Positions 53,407 to 62,258 of a DNA stretch of 64,000 bases are shown here, in pieces. Within the stretch, counting starts at the first letter, position 1; the number at the start of each line of letters is the position of its first letter. The notes below the pieces were generated by a model. The model was not told the DNA's origin. It saw only the letters and a list, made by a program, of their open reading frames with translations, and did no database searches. The position numbers were made by a program, and so were the translations under genes. Source of the DNA: an uncultured Roseicyclus sp. (GTDB lineage Bacteria; Pseudomonadota; Alphaproteobacteria; Rhodobacterales; Rhodobacteraceae); assembly GCA_947489665.1 (NCBI GenBank), contig CANLEH010000004.1, forward strand, positions 124,001 to 188,000. Reading direction: 5' to 3'.

Positions 53407-53919
53407 CTAGCCTGTGCACGTCGCAGTCAGGTCGACAACATCACCGGCCAGCATGTCCGCGTCCGCATGGAGCGTGAAGGAGCGTCGCAGGCTCATCTCG
53501 TCCCACTCTGCCTGTGTGGCGGGGGGCGCTGTGGTTGGCCTTGTGCCGGGATCGCCGAACAAGGTCAGCGCCATGGGGCCATCGAAGTTTTGGCCGGCGA
53601 AGGTCAGCCCTTCTACATCATAGGCGTAGACCCCGATCAGGTCCGCCGCCGATCCGCGCGAGGTGGTGATAAGCGTCCAGATCCGGCCCGAGATGGCATC
53701 GCCAATGGTCATCTGGCCAGTGGCGAAATGGGCCATTGTTCCGCCCTCTTGCCGGAAGGTCCGGCCGTCGGTCTCAAACTCGGCCGTGCCGGGCATCTCG
53801 GTTCCCGGTGCGATGAAGCCCACGCCTTGCGTGACCTCGATGGTGAAGTCGATGGTGCAGATTTGCGCCGTGGCAGGGGCAGCATGGCACAGGGCAAGGG
53901 CGGTCGTGATCCAGCGCAT
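53407..53919 (-). CDS. Exported protein of unknown function
   Basis: 170 residues from the ATG at 53919. Signal peptide MRWITTALALCHAAPATAQ, then a strand-rich domain (CTIDFTIEVTQGVGFI, MTIGDAISGRIWTLITTSRG, LTFAGQNFDGPMALTLFGDP) with cysteines at both ends (C21 region and near the C-terminus) that could form a disulfide. No family recognised. Confidence 0.72.
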   Translation of the reverse strand: MRWITTALALCHAAPATAQICTIDFTIEVTQGVGFIAPGTEMPGTAEFETDGRTFRQEGGTMAHFATGQMTIGDAISGRIWTLITTSRGSAADLIGVYAYDVEGLTFAGQNFDGPMALTLFGDPGTRPTTAPPATQAEWDEMSLRRSFTLHADADMLAGDVVDLTATCTG

Positions 53920-53978
53920 TGCGCGAGGGTAGCACGGATTGCCCGCCGCACAAATCGAGCGCGGCGGGTTTGGCCTGT

Positions 53979-54335
53979 TCAGGCTGGCTGGCCGGTCAAT
54001 TGCCCGCGATGCACGTAGAGCACGTAGGCGGCGAGAAGACCCAAAACAGCGGCGGGGAGCGCCGAGGGCCCGAGCACCAGAAGGTGGAAGCCAATTGCGC
54101 AGATCATGGTTGCCACCAAAAGGGCCGCCCCGATTGCTTGCCTGCCCGGCACCCAAAGCAGGATGGCGGCGCCAACCTCGATCACTCCGGTGACATAGCG
54201 GAACCACTGGCCCCAGCCGATGGCGTCAAACGTGGCGACCATCATCTCGGCGCCGATCAGTTTCGCAGCACCTGCCGCGACAAAGGCCAGCGTCAGCAGG
54301 GCTTTTGCGGCGAGGGGGAGGTATTTGCCGATCAT
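53979..54335 (-). CDS. DoxX-family membrane protein
   Basis: 118 residues with four membrane helices (ALLTLAFVAAGAAKLIGAE, YVTGVIEVGAAILLWVPG, GAALLVATMICAIGF and AAVLGLLAAYVLYV), the DoxX arrangement. Its ATG overlaps the stop of the azoreductase gene, so the two are coupled. Role of the family is poorly defined; pairing with flavin reductases suggests redox stress. Confidence 0.86.
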   Translation of the reverse strand: MIGKYLPLAAKALLTLAFVAAGAAKLIGAEMMVATFDAIGWGQWFRYVTGVIEVGAAILLWVPGRQAIGAALLVATMICAIGFHLLVLGPSALPAAVLGLLAAYVLYVHRGQLTGQPA

Positions 54336-54913
54336 GCTGCCAGCGCCTCAACCTGCGCGTTTGCTTTCGACATGGACGCTTCGGCATCCACCATGAGCCT
54401 GTCAGCCGTGACAAGGCTGACATCGGTGATGCCGATGAAGCCAAGGACGTGACGCATATAGTCGGTGGCAAAGTCGATGTCGGACCCGGCCTCGGTCCCG
54501 CCGGAGGCGACGACGAGGATCGCGCGCTTGCCAGTCAGCAAGCCCTTTGGCCCGGTCTCGGTGTATTTGAACGTCACGCCGGCGCGGGCGACCTGATCCA
54601 CCCATGCTTTCAACGCGGCTGGCACGCCGAAATTGTAGATCGGAACACCGATGACGAGGGTGTCGGCGGATTTGATCTCGGCCACGAGGGTGTCGGAAAG
54701 GGCGAGTTTTTCGGCCTGTTCGGCGCTGCGTTGATCAGCGGGGGTGAAGTTTGCGCCGACCCAGGCTTCATCAATCAAGGGAAGGCCGTAGGCGAGGTCG
54801 CGGGTGATGATCTGCACAGGCGCCAGATGGTCAATGACCTTGGTGGTCAGGTCGCGTGAGGTCGATCCTTCGCGGCGGGCGGAGGCATCAATGCGGAGAA
54901 CGGTATCTGTCAT
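54332..54913 (-). CDS. azoR: FMN-dependent NADH:quinone/azo reductase
   Basis: 193 residues from the ATG at 54913. Flavodoxin-like fold: RIDASARREGSTSRDLT (FMN phosphate loop), VIGVPIYNFGVPAALKAWVDQVARAGVTF, and ILVVASGG. Reduces quinones and azo compounds. First gene of a pair with DoxX, divergent from a LysR regulator. Confidence 0.9.
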   Translation of the reverse strand: MTDTVLRIDASARREGSTSRDLTTKVIDHLAPVQIITRDLAYGLPLIDEAWVGANFTPADQRSAEQAEKLALSDTLVAEIKSADTLVIGVPIYNFGVPAALKAWVDQVARAGVTFKYTETGPKGLLTGKRAILVVASGGTEAGSDIDFATDYMRHVLGFIGITDVSLVTADRLMVDAEASMSKANAQVEALAA

Positions 54914-55110
54914 GGTCGGGTCCTTTTGGGATGCATTCGATGCCCGAAAGTTGCGATGTGCGCCAAAATCCACAATTCGATGATTGCGCAGCTATTCTGT
55001 TCATTTCCGCACCATTTCTGCAAAGCCGTTGATTTGTTGACGTTGCATTGCGCGATTAGTGCGCGCATGGTCGGGGAAATGCTGATCTTTGTGAAAGGAC
55101 GCACAGAACC

Positions 55111-55989
55111 ATGGACAATTGGGATGAGGTGCGAACGGCGTTTCAGGTCGCCAAGCTGGGGACTGTGTCCGGGGCTGCGGAGGCGCTGGGCGTTCACCAT
55201 GCAACGGTCATTCGGCACATAGATGCGCTGGAAGGGCGGCTTGGAGCGAAGCTGTTCCAACGCCATGCTCGCGGCTACACCGCGACCGAGGCGGGGCAGG
55301 ATCTGCTTTCGGTGGCTGGCCAGACGGACGATCAGTTCACGCAGCTTGCGGGCCGGATCAAGGGGCGCGGAGATGAGGTTACGGGCGAGTTGATCGTCAC
55401 CTCGCTTGGGGCGTTGTCGCCTTTGCTTGTACCAACGGTCGCGCGGTTTCAGGAAAAGCATTCGGATCTGCGGGTGCGCCTGATCTCGGACGCGCGGTTG
55501 TTCCGGCTGGAATATGGCGAGGCACATGTCGCGATCCGGGCGGGCAAGTTACCGGACCAGCCGGACAATATCGTGCAGCACTTCTTCACACAGACCCTGA
55601 AGCTGGTTGCCAGCCGCAGTTATGTGAACCGGTTCGGGATGCTGACGGGTGATAATGTGAGTGAGCATCGGTTTGTCGGCACCACGGAAGAGACCCCGCG
55701 TGCGCCGTACTTTCGCTGGCTGAATGAGAATGTTCCAGGCAGCACCATCTTTTTCCGCGCGTCTTCAATGGTGGCGGTGAAGGAGGCGGTTTTGGCGGGG
55801 ATCGGGATCGGTTTTGTGGCGTCCTGGGATCTGGACCGGACCGATGATCTGGTGGAGATGTTGCCGCCGCTTGAGGATTGGACAGCGAAGATCTGGCTTG
55901 TGACGCATATGGATCTGCATCGCACGGCGAAGGTGCAGACCTTCGTGCGCCACCTGAAGGATGAGGTGAAGACCTGGCCCGTTGAGTGA
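55111..55989 (+). CDS. LysR-family transcriptional regulator
   Basis: 292 residues. N-terminal HTH (VRTAFQVAKLGTVSGAAEALGVHHATVIRHIDALEGRLGAKLF) and a substrate-binding domain. Divergent from azoR-doxX across 197 bases, so it most likely controls them. A GCGC-GATTAGT-GCGC dyad near 55048 could be part of its site. Confidence 0.92.
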   Translation: MDNWDEVRTAFQVAKLGTVSGAAEALGVHHATVIRHIDALEGRLGAKLFQRHARGYTATEAGQDLLSVAGQTDDQFTQLAGRIKGRGDEVTGELIVTSLGALSPLLVPTVARFQEKHSDLRVRLISDARLFRLEYGEAHVAIRAGKLPDQPDNIVQHFFTQTLKLVASRSYVNRFGMLTGDNVSEHRFVGTTEETPRAPYFRWLNENVPGSTIFFRASSMVAVKEAVLAGIGIGFVASWDLDRTDDLVEMLPPLEDWTAKIWLVTHMDLHRTAKVQTFVRHLKDEVKTWPVE

Positions 55990-56121
55990 TGCCATGAGCC
56001 GGACCGCGCCAGGTGTTTCGCCGCGGCGCGGCCGCGCGCGACCAGGCCGGCGCAGCCGGGGGCGCATGCGCCCCGTGCCTGCGCCGGCGGTTGCATCCGG
56101 TCGGTTCGGGGCGGCGCGGGA

Positions 56122-56190
56122 TTGCGGACGGTCGAGGGGGGCTGTCTGCCCCCCGCTGACGCTCCCCCCGAGCATATTTAGGGAACAAAG
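56122..56190 (+). repeat. Dispersed GC-rich repeat, copy C
   Basis: GGGGGGCTGTCTGCCCCCC hairpin, then GCTGACGCTCCCCCCGAGCAT and ATTTAGGGAACAAAG. Same layout as copies A and B with a diverged tail. The rest of 55990-56121 is GC-rich with no supported gene. Confidence 0.6.
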
Positions 56191-57078
56191 ATGAGCGCGG
56201 CCATCGGCACGGCACGCGGCGGACATCTGGCGATGCTCCTGTTCTCGGCGCTGGTGGCGGGATCGTTTAGCCTTGGTGGGCAGGTGGCGGAGGAGATTGC
56301 GCCGACGGCTTTGAACGCGGTGCGGTTCGCGATTGCCGCGGTGATTATGGGGGCGGTTGTGTGGGCGCGGGGTGCCGCGGTTCGACCGGCTATGGTGGCG
56401 CCGTGGCGCTATCTGATCCTGGGTGGGTTGTTCGCCATCTACTTCGTGCTGATGTTCGAGGGGTTGAAGACGGCGCCGCCAGTTAGTGCGGCGGCGGTGT
56501 TCACGTTGACGCCTTTGATGTCGGCGTTGTTTGGCTGGTTTTTGCTGCGGCAGGTGGTGGATGGACGGATTGCGCTGGCGCTGGCGATCGGGGCGGTGGG
56601 TGCGGCTTGGGTGATCTTTCGCGCGGACCTTTCGGCGCTGCTGGCGTTCGAAGTGGGTCGGGGGGAGGCGATCTATTTCGTGGGCTGCATTGCGCATGCG
56701 GCTTACACGCCGATGGTGCGGAAGCTGAACCGGGGGGAGCCGGTTCTGGTCTTCTCCTTCCTTACGCTGGTGGCCTGCGCGGGGTGCATCGCGATATGGG
56801 GTGTGGGGGATTTGGCGGCGACGGATTGGAGCGGGTTGCGGCCGATGGTGTGGATCGCGATTGGATATGTGGCGGTCTTTGCCTCGGCCGCGACGGTGTT
56901 TCTGATCCAGTTCGCCTCGATGCGGCTGCCATCGTCCAAGGTGATGGCCTACACCTACCTGACGCCAAGCTGGGTGATCCTGTGGGAAATCGCGCTGGGC
57001 CAGCCGGTGCCCGGCGGGCTGGTTCTGGTGGGCATCGGGTTGACGGTGCTGGCGCTGGCGATGCTGTTGAAGGAGTGA
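56191..57078 (+). CDS. EamA/DMT-superfamily transporter
   Basis: 295 residues with ten hydrophobic segments in two five-helix EamA repeats (first about 12-140, second about 155-290). Metabolite exporter of unknown substrate. Its ribosome site overlaps the end of the GC-rich repeat. Confidence 0.9.
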   Translation: MSAAIGTARGGHLAMLLFSALVAGSFSLGGQVAEEIAPTALNAVRFAIAAVIMGAVVWARGAAVRPAMVAPWRYLILGGLFAIYFVLMFEGLKTAPPVSAAAVFTLTPLMSALFGWFLLRQVVDGRIALALAIGAVGAAWVIFRADLSALLAFEVGRGEAIYFVGCIAHAAYTPMVRKLNRGEPVLVFSFLTLVACAGCIAIWGVGDLAATDWSGLRPMVWIAIGYVAVFASAATVFLIQFASMRLPSSKVMAYTYLTPSWVILWEIALGQPVPGGLVLVGIGLTVLALAMLLKE

Positions 57079-57157
57079 GCGCTGTGCGGGTGCTTTGAGG
57101 CGGATCAAGGCGCGCTTTGGCCACGTTTGTTAGCTTTGGCGGGAAAGGAGACTTTCC

Positions 57158-57643
57158 ATGCCCGCTGCGACCACCCAAGCGGAGCTATTGGACGTTCACG
57201 ACAAGGAATGGAGCAAGCTGTCGGCGTTGCTGGAGGCCGTGCCGGATGATTTGGCAGAGGCGAAGGATGCGGATGAGACCAGCATCAAGGATATTCTGAC
57301 ACACCGGGCGCATTGGATCGGGTTGTTCTTTCAATGGCTGGCAGAGGGCGAGGCCGCGAAGATGCCGGACCATGGGGTGAAGTGGAATGCGTTGAAGCCG
57401 TACAATGCGGGCTTGCGGAAGCTTTATGCGGACGTCCCTTGGACGGAGGCCCGAGCGAACTTGGCGCGGGAGGCCCAGCGGCTGCGCGACTGGATCGCGG
57501 CACAGGACGAGGCCACGCTATACGGCGGGCCCATGCCGGGTGGCACGGGTTGGACGCGGGGGCGCTATGCCGAGGCTGCGGGGCCGAGCCATTTCCGGTC
57601 TGCGGCGAAGTATGTGCGGGCGCGGTTGAAGGCAGCGCGGTGA
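57158..57643 (+). CDS. ClbS/DfsB-family four-helix protein
   Basis: 161 residues. The DinB-like helical pattern (AELLDVHDKEWSKLSALLEAV, SIKDILTHRAHWIGLFFQWL, NLAREAQRLRDWI) with conserved W and the C-terminal SHFRSAAKYVRARLK fits ClbS/DfsB. ClbS is a colibactin self-resistance hydrolase; most homologues are untested. Converges on the next gene with adjacent stops. Confidence 0.85.
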   Translation: MPAATTQAELLDVHDKEWSKLSALLEAVPDDLAEAKDADETSIKDILTHRAHWIGLFFQWLAEGEAAKMPDHGVKWNALKPYNAGLRKLYADVPWTEARANLAREAQRLRDWIAAQDEATLYGGPMPGGTGWTRGRYAEAAGPSHFRSAAKYVRARLKAAR

Positions 57644-58321
57644 CTATTCGGACTCCGGGATGTCCCAGCCATCATCTCCGCCCTCACCCGGCAAATCCTC
57701 GGTTGTCCATTGCATCACCATCTCGAACATATCGTCGGGAATGCGGGACAGGTCGTAGGTGATCGCGCCGAGGGGCGCGGGGAGAGCTACGGTTTGGGTC
57801 ATGCGGTCGCCGGAGCAGGTGTAGGTGATGACCGGGTTGAAGCCGCCACCCGGGGGCGCGGGCATGAGGGGGATCGTGCCGGTTGTTCCGTCAGACGTCG
57901 TAACGGTCGTCTGCCCGGTCAGATTGCCGGCACCGCCGGGCAGGAAGCACATGTCGAGCGTGCCGCCGATGGCGGAGAAATAGCCAACGGTCGTGACGGT
58001 CTGGCCCGTCATCTCGAACGTGGTGACGTTGCCTTCGTCGTCGCGGGTGGCGGTGACGCCGTTCACGCCGATGGGGAAGGTTTCAAAGAAGCCGTCGTCG
58101 TAGATGACCATGCCCACGGGGCGGCCGAGGTCGTTGAAATTGGCGCGCACCGTGTCAGGCATGGAGCGCATCGCCTGTTCCAGTGCTTCGGGGATCGTGC
58201 TGTCGCCGATCCAGGCGCCGACGAGGCAGGACTCGATCGGGCCAGTGGGCTCGGTGCAGAAGGCTTGCGAGAGGGCTGGGGAGGCCGAGAGAAGGAGGGC
58301 AGCAAAGGGCAAAATGCGCAT
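57644..58321 (-). CDS. Exported protein of unknown function
   Basis: 225 residues from the ATG at 58321. Signal peptide MRILPFAALLLSASPALSQ. Four cysteines spread through a strand-rich mature domain and an acidic tail (EDLPGEGGDDGWDIPESE). Looks like a lipocalin-like or beta-sandwich periplasmic protein. No family recognised. Confidence 0.72.
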   Translation of the reverse strand: MRILPFAALLLSASPALSQAFCTEPTGPIESCLVGAWIGDSTIPEALEQAMRSMPDTVRANFNDLGRPVGMVIYDDGFFETFPIGVNGVTATRDDEGNVTTFEMTGQTVTTVGYFSAIGGTLDMCFLPGGAGNLTGQTTVTTSDGTTGTIPLMPAPPGGGFNPVITYTCSGDRMTQTVALPAPLGAITYDLSRIPDDMFEMVMQWTTEDLPGEGGDDGWDIPESE

Positions 58322-58371
58322 GTATGAATCCTTTCCCGCAAAGCATAGCACGTTTGTGCGGGGCCATGAGG

Positions 58372-58722
58372 TCAGGGTTTCCAGCGTTCGTCGTTGAAAT
58401 CAGCCCACCATGCCGCTTCTGAGGGCAGGCCTGCGGCTTGGGCCTTTGCAAAAATACGGGCGCGGGACGGGTGATCCGGATCGAAGATCATGTCGATGGC
58501 CTCAGAAAGCCCCGGCCAGACCATTTCGATGGCAATGTGGGCCCATGCGGGCGGCATCGGCCATTGCGCGAGATAGGCGAGACGGCCGGTTTCATCGAGG
58601 TCTGCTGCATGATCGCGCCACCAGGCGTGGAAGGTGTGGATATAGTCTTCGCCCGCGCCCATCCGCCATGCGATGGAGATGGGGTGGGCTTGGGGAAATT
58701 TGACCCAAGGCGGCTCCATCAT
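58372..58722 (-). CDS. Small cytosolic protein of unknown function
   Basis: 116 residues, Trp/His rich (FHAWWRDHAADLDETGRLAYLAQW, WADFNDERW), mostly helical. Its ATG overlaps the ArsR stop, so it is co-translated with that regulator. No family recognised. Confidence 0.7.
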   Translation of the reverse strand: MMEPPWVKFPQAHPISIAWRMGAGEDYIHTFHAWWRDHAADLDETGRLAYLAQWPMPPAWAHIAIEMVWPGLSEAIDMIFDPDHPSRARIFAKAQAAGLPSEAAWWADFNDERWKP

Positions 58723-59060
58723 GGGTCGGGGCTTTCGGAGGTGCCGAGTTCACGTTCCAGAAACGCCTCGAACGCATCGAGGTTCACCGGCTCGAACTGA
58801 CCGAACCCCTGCATCCAGACGGAGGCGGCTTTCATCGCGTCGGGCTCCAGCTTGCACCATTTCACGCGGCCGCGTTTTTCCTGGGTTATGAGGCCCGCAT
58901 TGGTCAGGACGTTGAGGTGTTTGGAGATGGCTGCAAGTGACATCTCGAACGGATCGGCCACGTCGGTGACGGCCATGTCATCCTCCAGCAACATCTGCAG
59001 GATCGCGCGGCGGGTGGGGTCCGCCAGGGCGGCAAAGACAGTGTCGAGCGTTTGGGCCAT
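58719..59060 (-). CDS. ArsR-family transcriptional regulator
   Basis: 113 residues from the ATG at 59060. Winged HTH: VFAALADPTRRAILQMLLE, AVTDVADPFEMSLAAISKHLNVLTNAGLI, KRGRVKWCKLEPDAM. No metal-site cysteine pair. Divergent from atpI, with two 16-base operators between. It resembles the SRPBCC-linked ArsR regulators. Confidence 0.88.
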   Translation of the reverse strand: MAQTLDTVFAALADPTRRAILQMLLEDDMAVTDVADPFEMSLAAISKHLNVLTNAGLITQEKRGRVKWCKLEPDAMKAASVWMQGFGQFEPVNLDAFEAFLERELGTSESPDP

Positions 59061-59090
59061 GGAGCGATTAGGGCGTTTGAGGCGCAATCG

Positions 59091-59106
59091 TCAACCGATT
59101 GGTTGA
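59091..59106. promoter_or_regulatory. ArsR operator 1
   Basis: TCAACCGATTGGTTGA is a perfect 16-base palindrome with a 4-base centre, 31 bases upstream of the ArsR start. Confidence 0.75.
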
Positions 59107-59184
59107 ATATAAGTTTGAGGCGCAAAGGGTGCGGCATGACTGTCGCACTGGAAATTTGTGTAGCATTTTCAATAGCTTGAATGC

Positions 59185-59225
59185 TCAACCGATGCGTTGA
59201 CTCTGGCCCGGGTGCTGCATAGGTT
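59185..59225 (+). promoter_or_regulatory. atpI promoter overlapped by ArsR operator 2
   Basis: TTGACT (59197-59202) and TAGGTT (59220-59225) are 17 bases apart. TCAACCGATGCGTTGA (59185-59200), which differs from operator 1 by two bases, covers the -35 element. Confidence 0.6.
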
Positions 59226-59257
59226 CCGCGCAACTTCCCCGTGGGGTGTTTTTTGGC

Positions 59258-59590
59258 ATGGCCGAGAGTGACGAAGACCGCATGCGCGCGCTGGAAGCGC
59301 GGATCGCGGCGGCAAAGTCCAGGGCCGAGCCGGAGCGCAAGCACATGGAGGAGCATTATTCGCAGGCGCAGCTTGCCTGGCGGATGGTGATTGAGCTGGT
59401 GGCCGGCATGGCGATTGGCTTTGGAATTGGATACGGGCTCGATTGGGCACTTGGTACAACGCCTTGGCTGATGATCGTGTTTATACTTCTGGGCTTCATC
59501 GCTGGGGTCAAAACCATGATCCGCTCGGCGAAAGAGGTTCAAAAAGCCGCTGAAAAGCAGGCGCAAACGGAGACGCAGGATGGCGACTGA
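59258..59590 (+). CDS. atpI: ATP synthase accessory protein AtpI
   Basis: 110 residues from the ATG at 59258. Charged N-terminal helix, then two membrane helices ([23 protein letters not shown] and [19 protein letters not shown]) of the AtpI/Gct type. Helps c-ring assembly and, in some bacteria, magnesium supply. First gene of the F0 operon; its end overlaps atpB by 11 bases. Confidence 0.93.
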   Translation: MAESDEDRMRALEARIAAAKSRAEPERKHMEEHYSQAQLAWRMVIELVAGMAIGFGIGYGLDWALGTTPWLMIVFILLGFIAGVKTMIRSAKEVQKAAEKQAQTETQDGD

Positions 59591-60428
59591 AAGTACGAAT
59601 TCGCAGGCCAAAAGCGGTGGCGGCAAGGTTGTAGGCTTTGTTCTGTTCGGTCTGGCTGCAATCGCCTTCATCGCAGCATTGCTGGATGACTATGAAGGCG
59701 GGCTGTCGATCCACCCGATGGATCAGTTCATCGTGTCGCCGCTGTTTGGGGACGGAGCGGTTGGTCCGTTCACGATCACCAACGCGACGATGTGGTTCGG
59801 TCTGGCGGTTTTGGCGGTGATTGCGATCATGGTGCTGGGCACGCGCGGTCGTGCGGTTATCCCGTCGCGCAGCCAGTCTATCGCGGAGCTCGCCTATGGG
59901 TTCGTGCGCAACATGGTGGAGGACGTGGCGGGCAAGGATGCGCTGCCGTATTTCCCCTACATCTTCACACTGTTCCTCTACATTCTGTGCGCCAACTTTC
60001 TGGGCCTGATCCCCGGCAGTTTCACCACGACGTCGCATATCGCCGTGACGGCGATCCTTGCGGCGGCGGTGTTCCTGACGGTGACGATCCTGGGTTTCGT
60101 GAAGAATGGCGCCGGGTTCCTGAGCCTGTTCTGGGTGTCGTCGGCACCGCTTGCGCTGCGCCCGATCCTGGCGATCATCGAGTTGATTTCGTACTTCGTG
60201 CGTCCCGTCAGCCATTCCATTCGTCTGGCCGGTAACGTCATGGCGGGCCACGCGGTTCTGAAGGTGTTCGCGGGCTTTGCGGGCGCTTTGGGCCTGGCCG
60301 GTATCGCGCCGATCCTTGGGGTCGTGGCGATCTACGGCCTTGAAGTGCTGGTGTCGGCCATTCAGGCCTACGTGTTCACCATTCTGACGTGTGTCTATCT
60401 GAAGGACGCGCTTCACCCGCATCACTAA
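59580..60428 (+). CDS. atpB: ATP synthase F0 subunit a
   Basis: 282 residues, five to six membrane helices. Contains the essential arginine in [20 protein letters not shown] and the NFLGLIPG motif. Forms the proton half-channels next to the c-ring. Confidence 0.97.
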   Translation: MATESTNSQAKSGGGKVVGFVLFGLAAIAFIAALLDDYEGGLSIHPMDQFIVSPLFGDGAVGPFTITNATMWFGLAVLAVIAIMVLGTRGRAVIPSRSQSIAELAYGFVRNMVEDVAGKDALPYFPYIFTLFLYILCANFLGLIPGSFTTTSHIAVTAILAAAVFLTVTILGFVKNGAGFLSLFWVSSAPLALRPILAIIELISYFVRPVSHSIRLAGNVMAGHAVLKVFAGFAGALGLAGIAPILGVVAIYGLEVLVSAIQAYVFTILTCVYLKDALHPHH

Positions 60429-60485
60429 TTCTCTTCGGGGCTGGTGCCCTGAAGGAACGCAACTTCCAACGTAAGGAGAACTGTT

Positions 60486-60722
60486 ATGGAAGGCGATATC
60501 GCAAGCATGGGTCAATTCATCGGTGCAGGCCTCGCAGCCATCGGCTCGGGCGCTGCTGCCATCGGTGTGGGCCACGTGGCCGGCAACTTCCTCGCCGGCG
60601 CCCTGCGCAACCCCTCCGCGGCTGCTGGTCAGACCGCAACCCTCTTCATCGGCATCGCGTTCGCCGAGGCACTGGGCATCTTTGCCTTCCTCGTCGCGCT
60701 GCTGCTGATGTTCGCTGTCTAA
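60486..60722 (+). CDS. atpE: ATP synthase F0 subunit c
   Basis: 78 residues in two helices with polar loop RNPSAA. The proton-binding glutamate lies in [10 protein letters not shown]. Strong TAAGGAGAA ribosome site, as expected for the most abundant subunit. Followed by a large hairpin. Confidence 0.97.
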   Translation: MEGDIASMGQFIGAGLAAIGSGAAAIGVGHVAGNFLAGALRNPSAAAGQTATLFIGIAFAEALGIFAFLVALLLMFAV

Positions 60723-60740
60723 GACAGAGAGCTAAGATCC

Positions 60741-60781
60741 TTACGTCGGGCGCGCCATCCAAGCGGTGGCGCGCCACGTAA
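60741..60781 (+). promoter_or_regulatory. Strong hairpin between atpE and atpX
   Basis: TTACGT (60741-60746) pairs with ACGTAA (60776-60781), and GGCGCGCCA (60749-60757) with TGGCGCGCC (60767-60775): 15 pairs with a 2-base bulge and a 9-base loop. No T-run follows, so it is more likely a stabilising or partial-termination structure than a full terminator. Confidence 0.7.
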
Positions 60782-60803
60782 ACCACCCGGCCCGGAGGAT
60801 ATC

Positions 60804-61388
60804 ATGGCAGACGATGCCGAAAATACAGGCCATGGCGGTGTTGAAGCCGGCCTAGAGGTTGCCATCGGAACCGATCACGGTGCGACGGACGCCCCCGGTA
60901 TGCCGCAACTGGATTTTGCCACGTTCGACAACCAGGTCTTCTGGTTGGTTGTGACGCTGGTCGCGATTTACCTGATCCTGTCGAAGATCGCCTTGCCGCG
61001 GATTTCGGCGGTGATTGCGGAACGGCAGGGGACGCTGACGAACGATCTGGCGGCTGCCGAAGATCTGAAGCGTCAGGCGGCTGAGGCGGAAGAAAGCTAT
61101 AACACGGCTCTGGCCAATGCACGCGCGGAAGCGCAGCGGATCAGCCAGGAGACCCGTGACGAGATTCAGGCGCAGCTGCAGGTCGAGATCGACAAGGCAG
61201 ATGCCGAGATCGCTGCCAAGACTGCGGAGTCGACCGCACGGATCGGTGAGATCCAAGCGAGCGCCGTGGCGACCGCGGAAGAAGTGGCGCGCGACGTGGC
61301 CGCGGAAATCGTTCAGGCGCTGGCGCCTGGGCAGGATGTAGATGCTGACGCGGTGGCTGCCGCAGTGTCGGCGCGGGTGCAGGGGTGA
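60804..61388 (+). CDS. atpX: ATP synthase F0 subunit b'
   Basis: 194 residues: acidic N-terminus, one membrane helix ([22 protein letters not shown]), then a long Ala/Glu-rich coiled coil. The first of two b-type subunits, as in photosynthetic alphaproteobacteria and their relatives. Its stop overlaps the possible GTG start of atpF. Confidence 0.94.
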   Translation: MADDAENTGHGGVEAGLEVAIGTDHGATDAPGMPQLDFATFDNQVFWLVVTLVAIYLILSKIALPRISAVIAERQGTLTNDLAAAEDLKRQAAEAEESYNTALANARAEAQRISQETRDEIQAQLQVEIDKADAEIAAKTAESTARIGEIQASAVATAEEVARDVAAEIVQALAPGQDVDADAVAAAVSARVQG

Positions 61389-61966
61389 GAGACATGCGGT
61401 ATCTGACGATTGCATTCCTTGCGCTGGCGACACCCGCCATGGCCGCTGAGGATGGATATGAGCCGGGCTATGGCCTTGTCTCGCTGTTCAACACCGACTG
61501 GGTTGTTCTGATTGGCTTCCTCGTCTTCCTTGGCATTGTCTTCTACTTCGGCGTGCCTGCCATGTTGGGCGGGATGCTCGACAAACGCGCGGCAGGCATC
61601 AAGGCCGAGCTGGATGAAGCCCGCGCGTTGCGCGAAGAGGCGCAGACGCTTCTGGCCTCTTACGAGCGCAAGGCGCGCGAGGTCGAAGAGCAGAGCCAGC
61701 GGATCGTGGCCGAGGCGAAGGCCAATGCCGAGGACGCTGCCGAGCAGGCCAAAGGTGAGATCGCGCGGTCCATCGCGCGGCGTTTGGCGGCGGCGGAAGA
61801 TCAGATCGCCAGTGCCGAACAGAAAGCCAATCGCGCTGTGCGCGATCAGGCGGCTTCGGTGGCGGTTGCGGCTGCGGCTGAGGTGATTGCCAAGGGTACG
61901 AAAGCGGCCGATCAGAACAAGATGATCGACGATGCGATTGCTGAGGTGGAGCGTCAGCTGCACTGA
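61385..61966 (+). CDS. atpF: ATP synthase F0 subunit b
   Basis: 193 residues if started at GTG 61385 (GTGA overlap) or 190 from the ATG at 61394 ([20 protein letters not shown]). The N-terminus looks like a signal peptide, common for b in this group. One membrane helix ([18 protein letters not shown]) and a long coiled coil follow. Last gene of the F0 operon; F1 genes are not in the window. Confidence 0.95.
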   Translation: MRDMRYLTIAFLALATPAMAAEDGYEPGYGLVSLFNTDWVVLIGFLVFLGIVFYFGVPAMLGGMLDKRAAGIKAELDEARALREEAQTLLASYERKAREVEEQSQRIVAEAKANAEDAAEQAKGEIARSIARRLAAAEDQIASAEQKANRAVRDQAASVAVAAAAEVIAKGTKAADQNKMIDDAIAEVERQLH

Positions 61967-61989
61967 GGTTGTCGCGTTTCTGGATTGAG

Positions 61990-62027
61990 AAGCCCCGCCC
62001 GATTTGAGGCGGGGCTTTTTTGTTTTT
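61990..62027 (+). terminator. Rho-independent terminator of the F0 operon
   Basis: AAGCCCCGCC pairs perfectly with GGCGGGGCTT around an 8-base loop, then TTTTGTTTTT. Confidence 0.95.
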
Positions 62028-62142
62028 GAGAGGGCGGCGGGATGGCGCGCCGCCCATCCGCCCGCCCCGTCGCACCATCCCGCCTTGCGAAAAGATCCTC
62101 GTGTTGTGTCGGAGGTGAGGGAGTGAATTCTGCTGAGAAGCG

Positions 62143-62246
62143 CTTGAGGGGCAGGTCTGCCCCGTCAAGGCGCGGTTGCGATGGTCTGGGCGAGTCGTCT
62201 GGGCCTCAAGGATTGCCCGCTCGCGCGGCGGCTTCGCCGTCCTTGA
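62143..62246. repeat. Pair of palindromic hairpins downstream of atpF
   Basis: Hairpin one at 62143-62169 has GGGGCAG/CTGCCCC inside CTTGA/TCAAG. Hairpin two has TCAAGGA (62206-62212) and TCCTTGA (62240-62246) enclosing GCGGCGGCTTCGCCG. REP-like structures between convergent genes; nothing coding is supported here. Confidence 0.55.
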
Positions 62247-62258
62247 CCCCCAGAAGAC

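Noticed and set aside
55990-56193. 70-codon ORF after the LysR gene
   Set aside because: Arg/Pro-rich translation of a GC-rich repeat region with no conserved feature.
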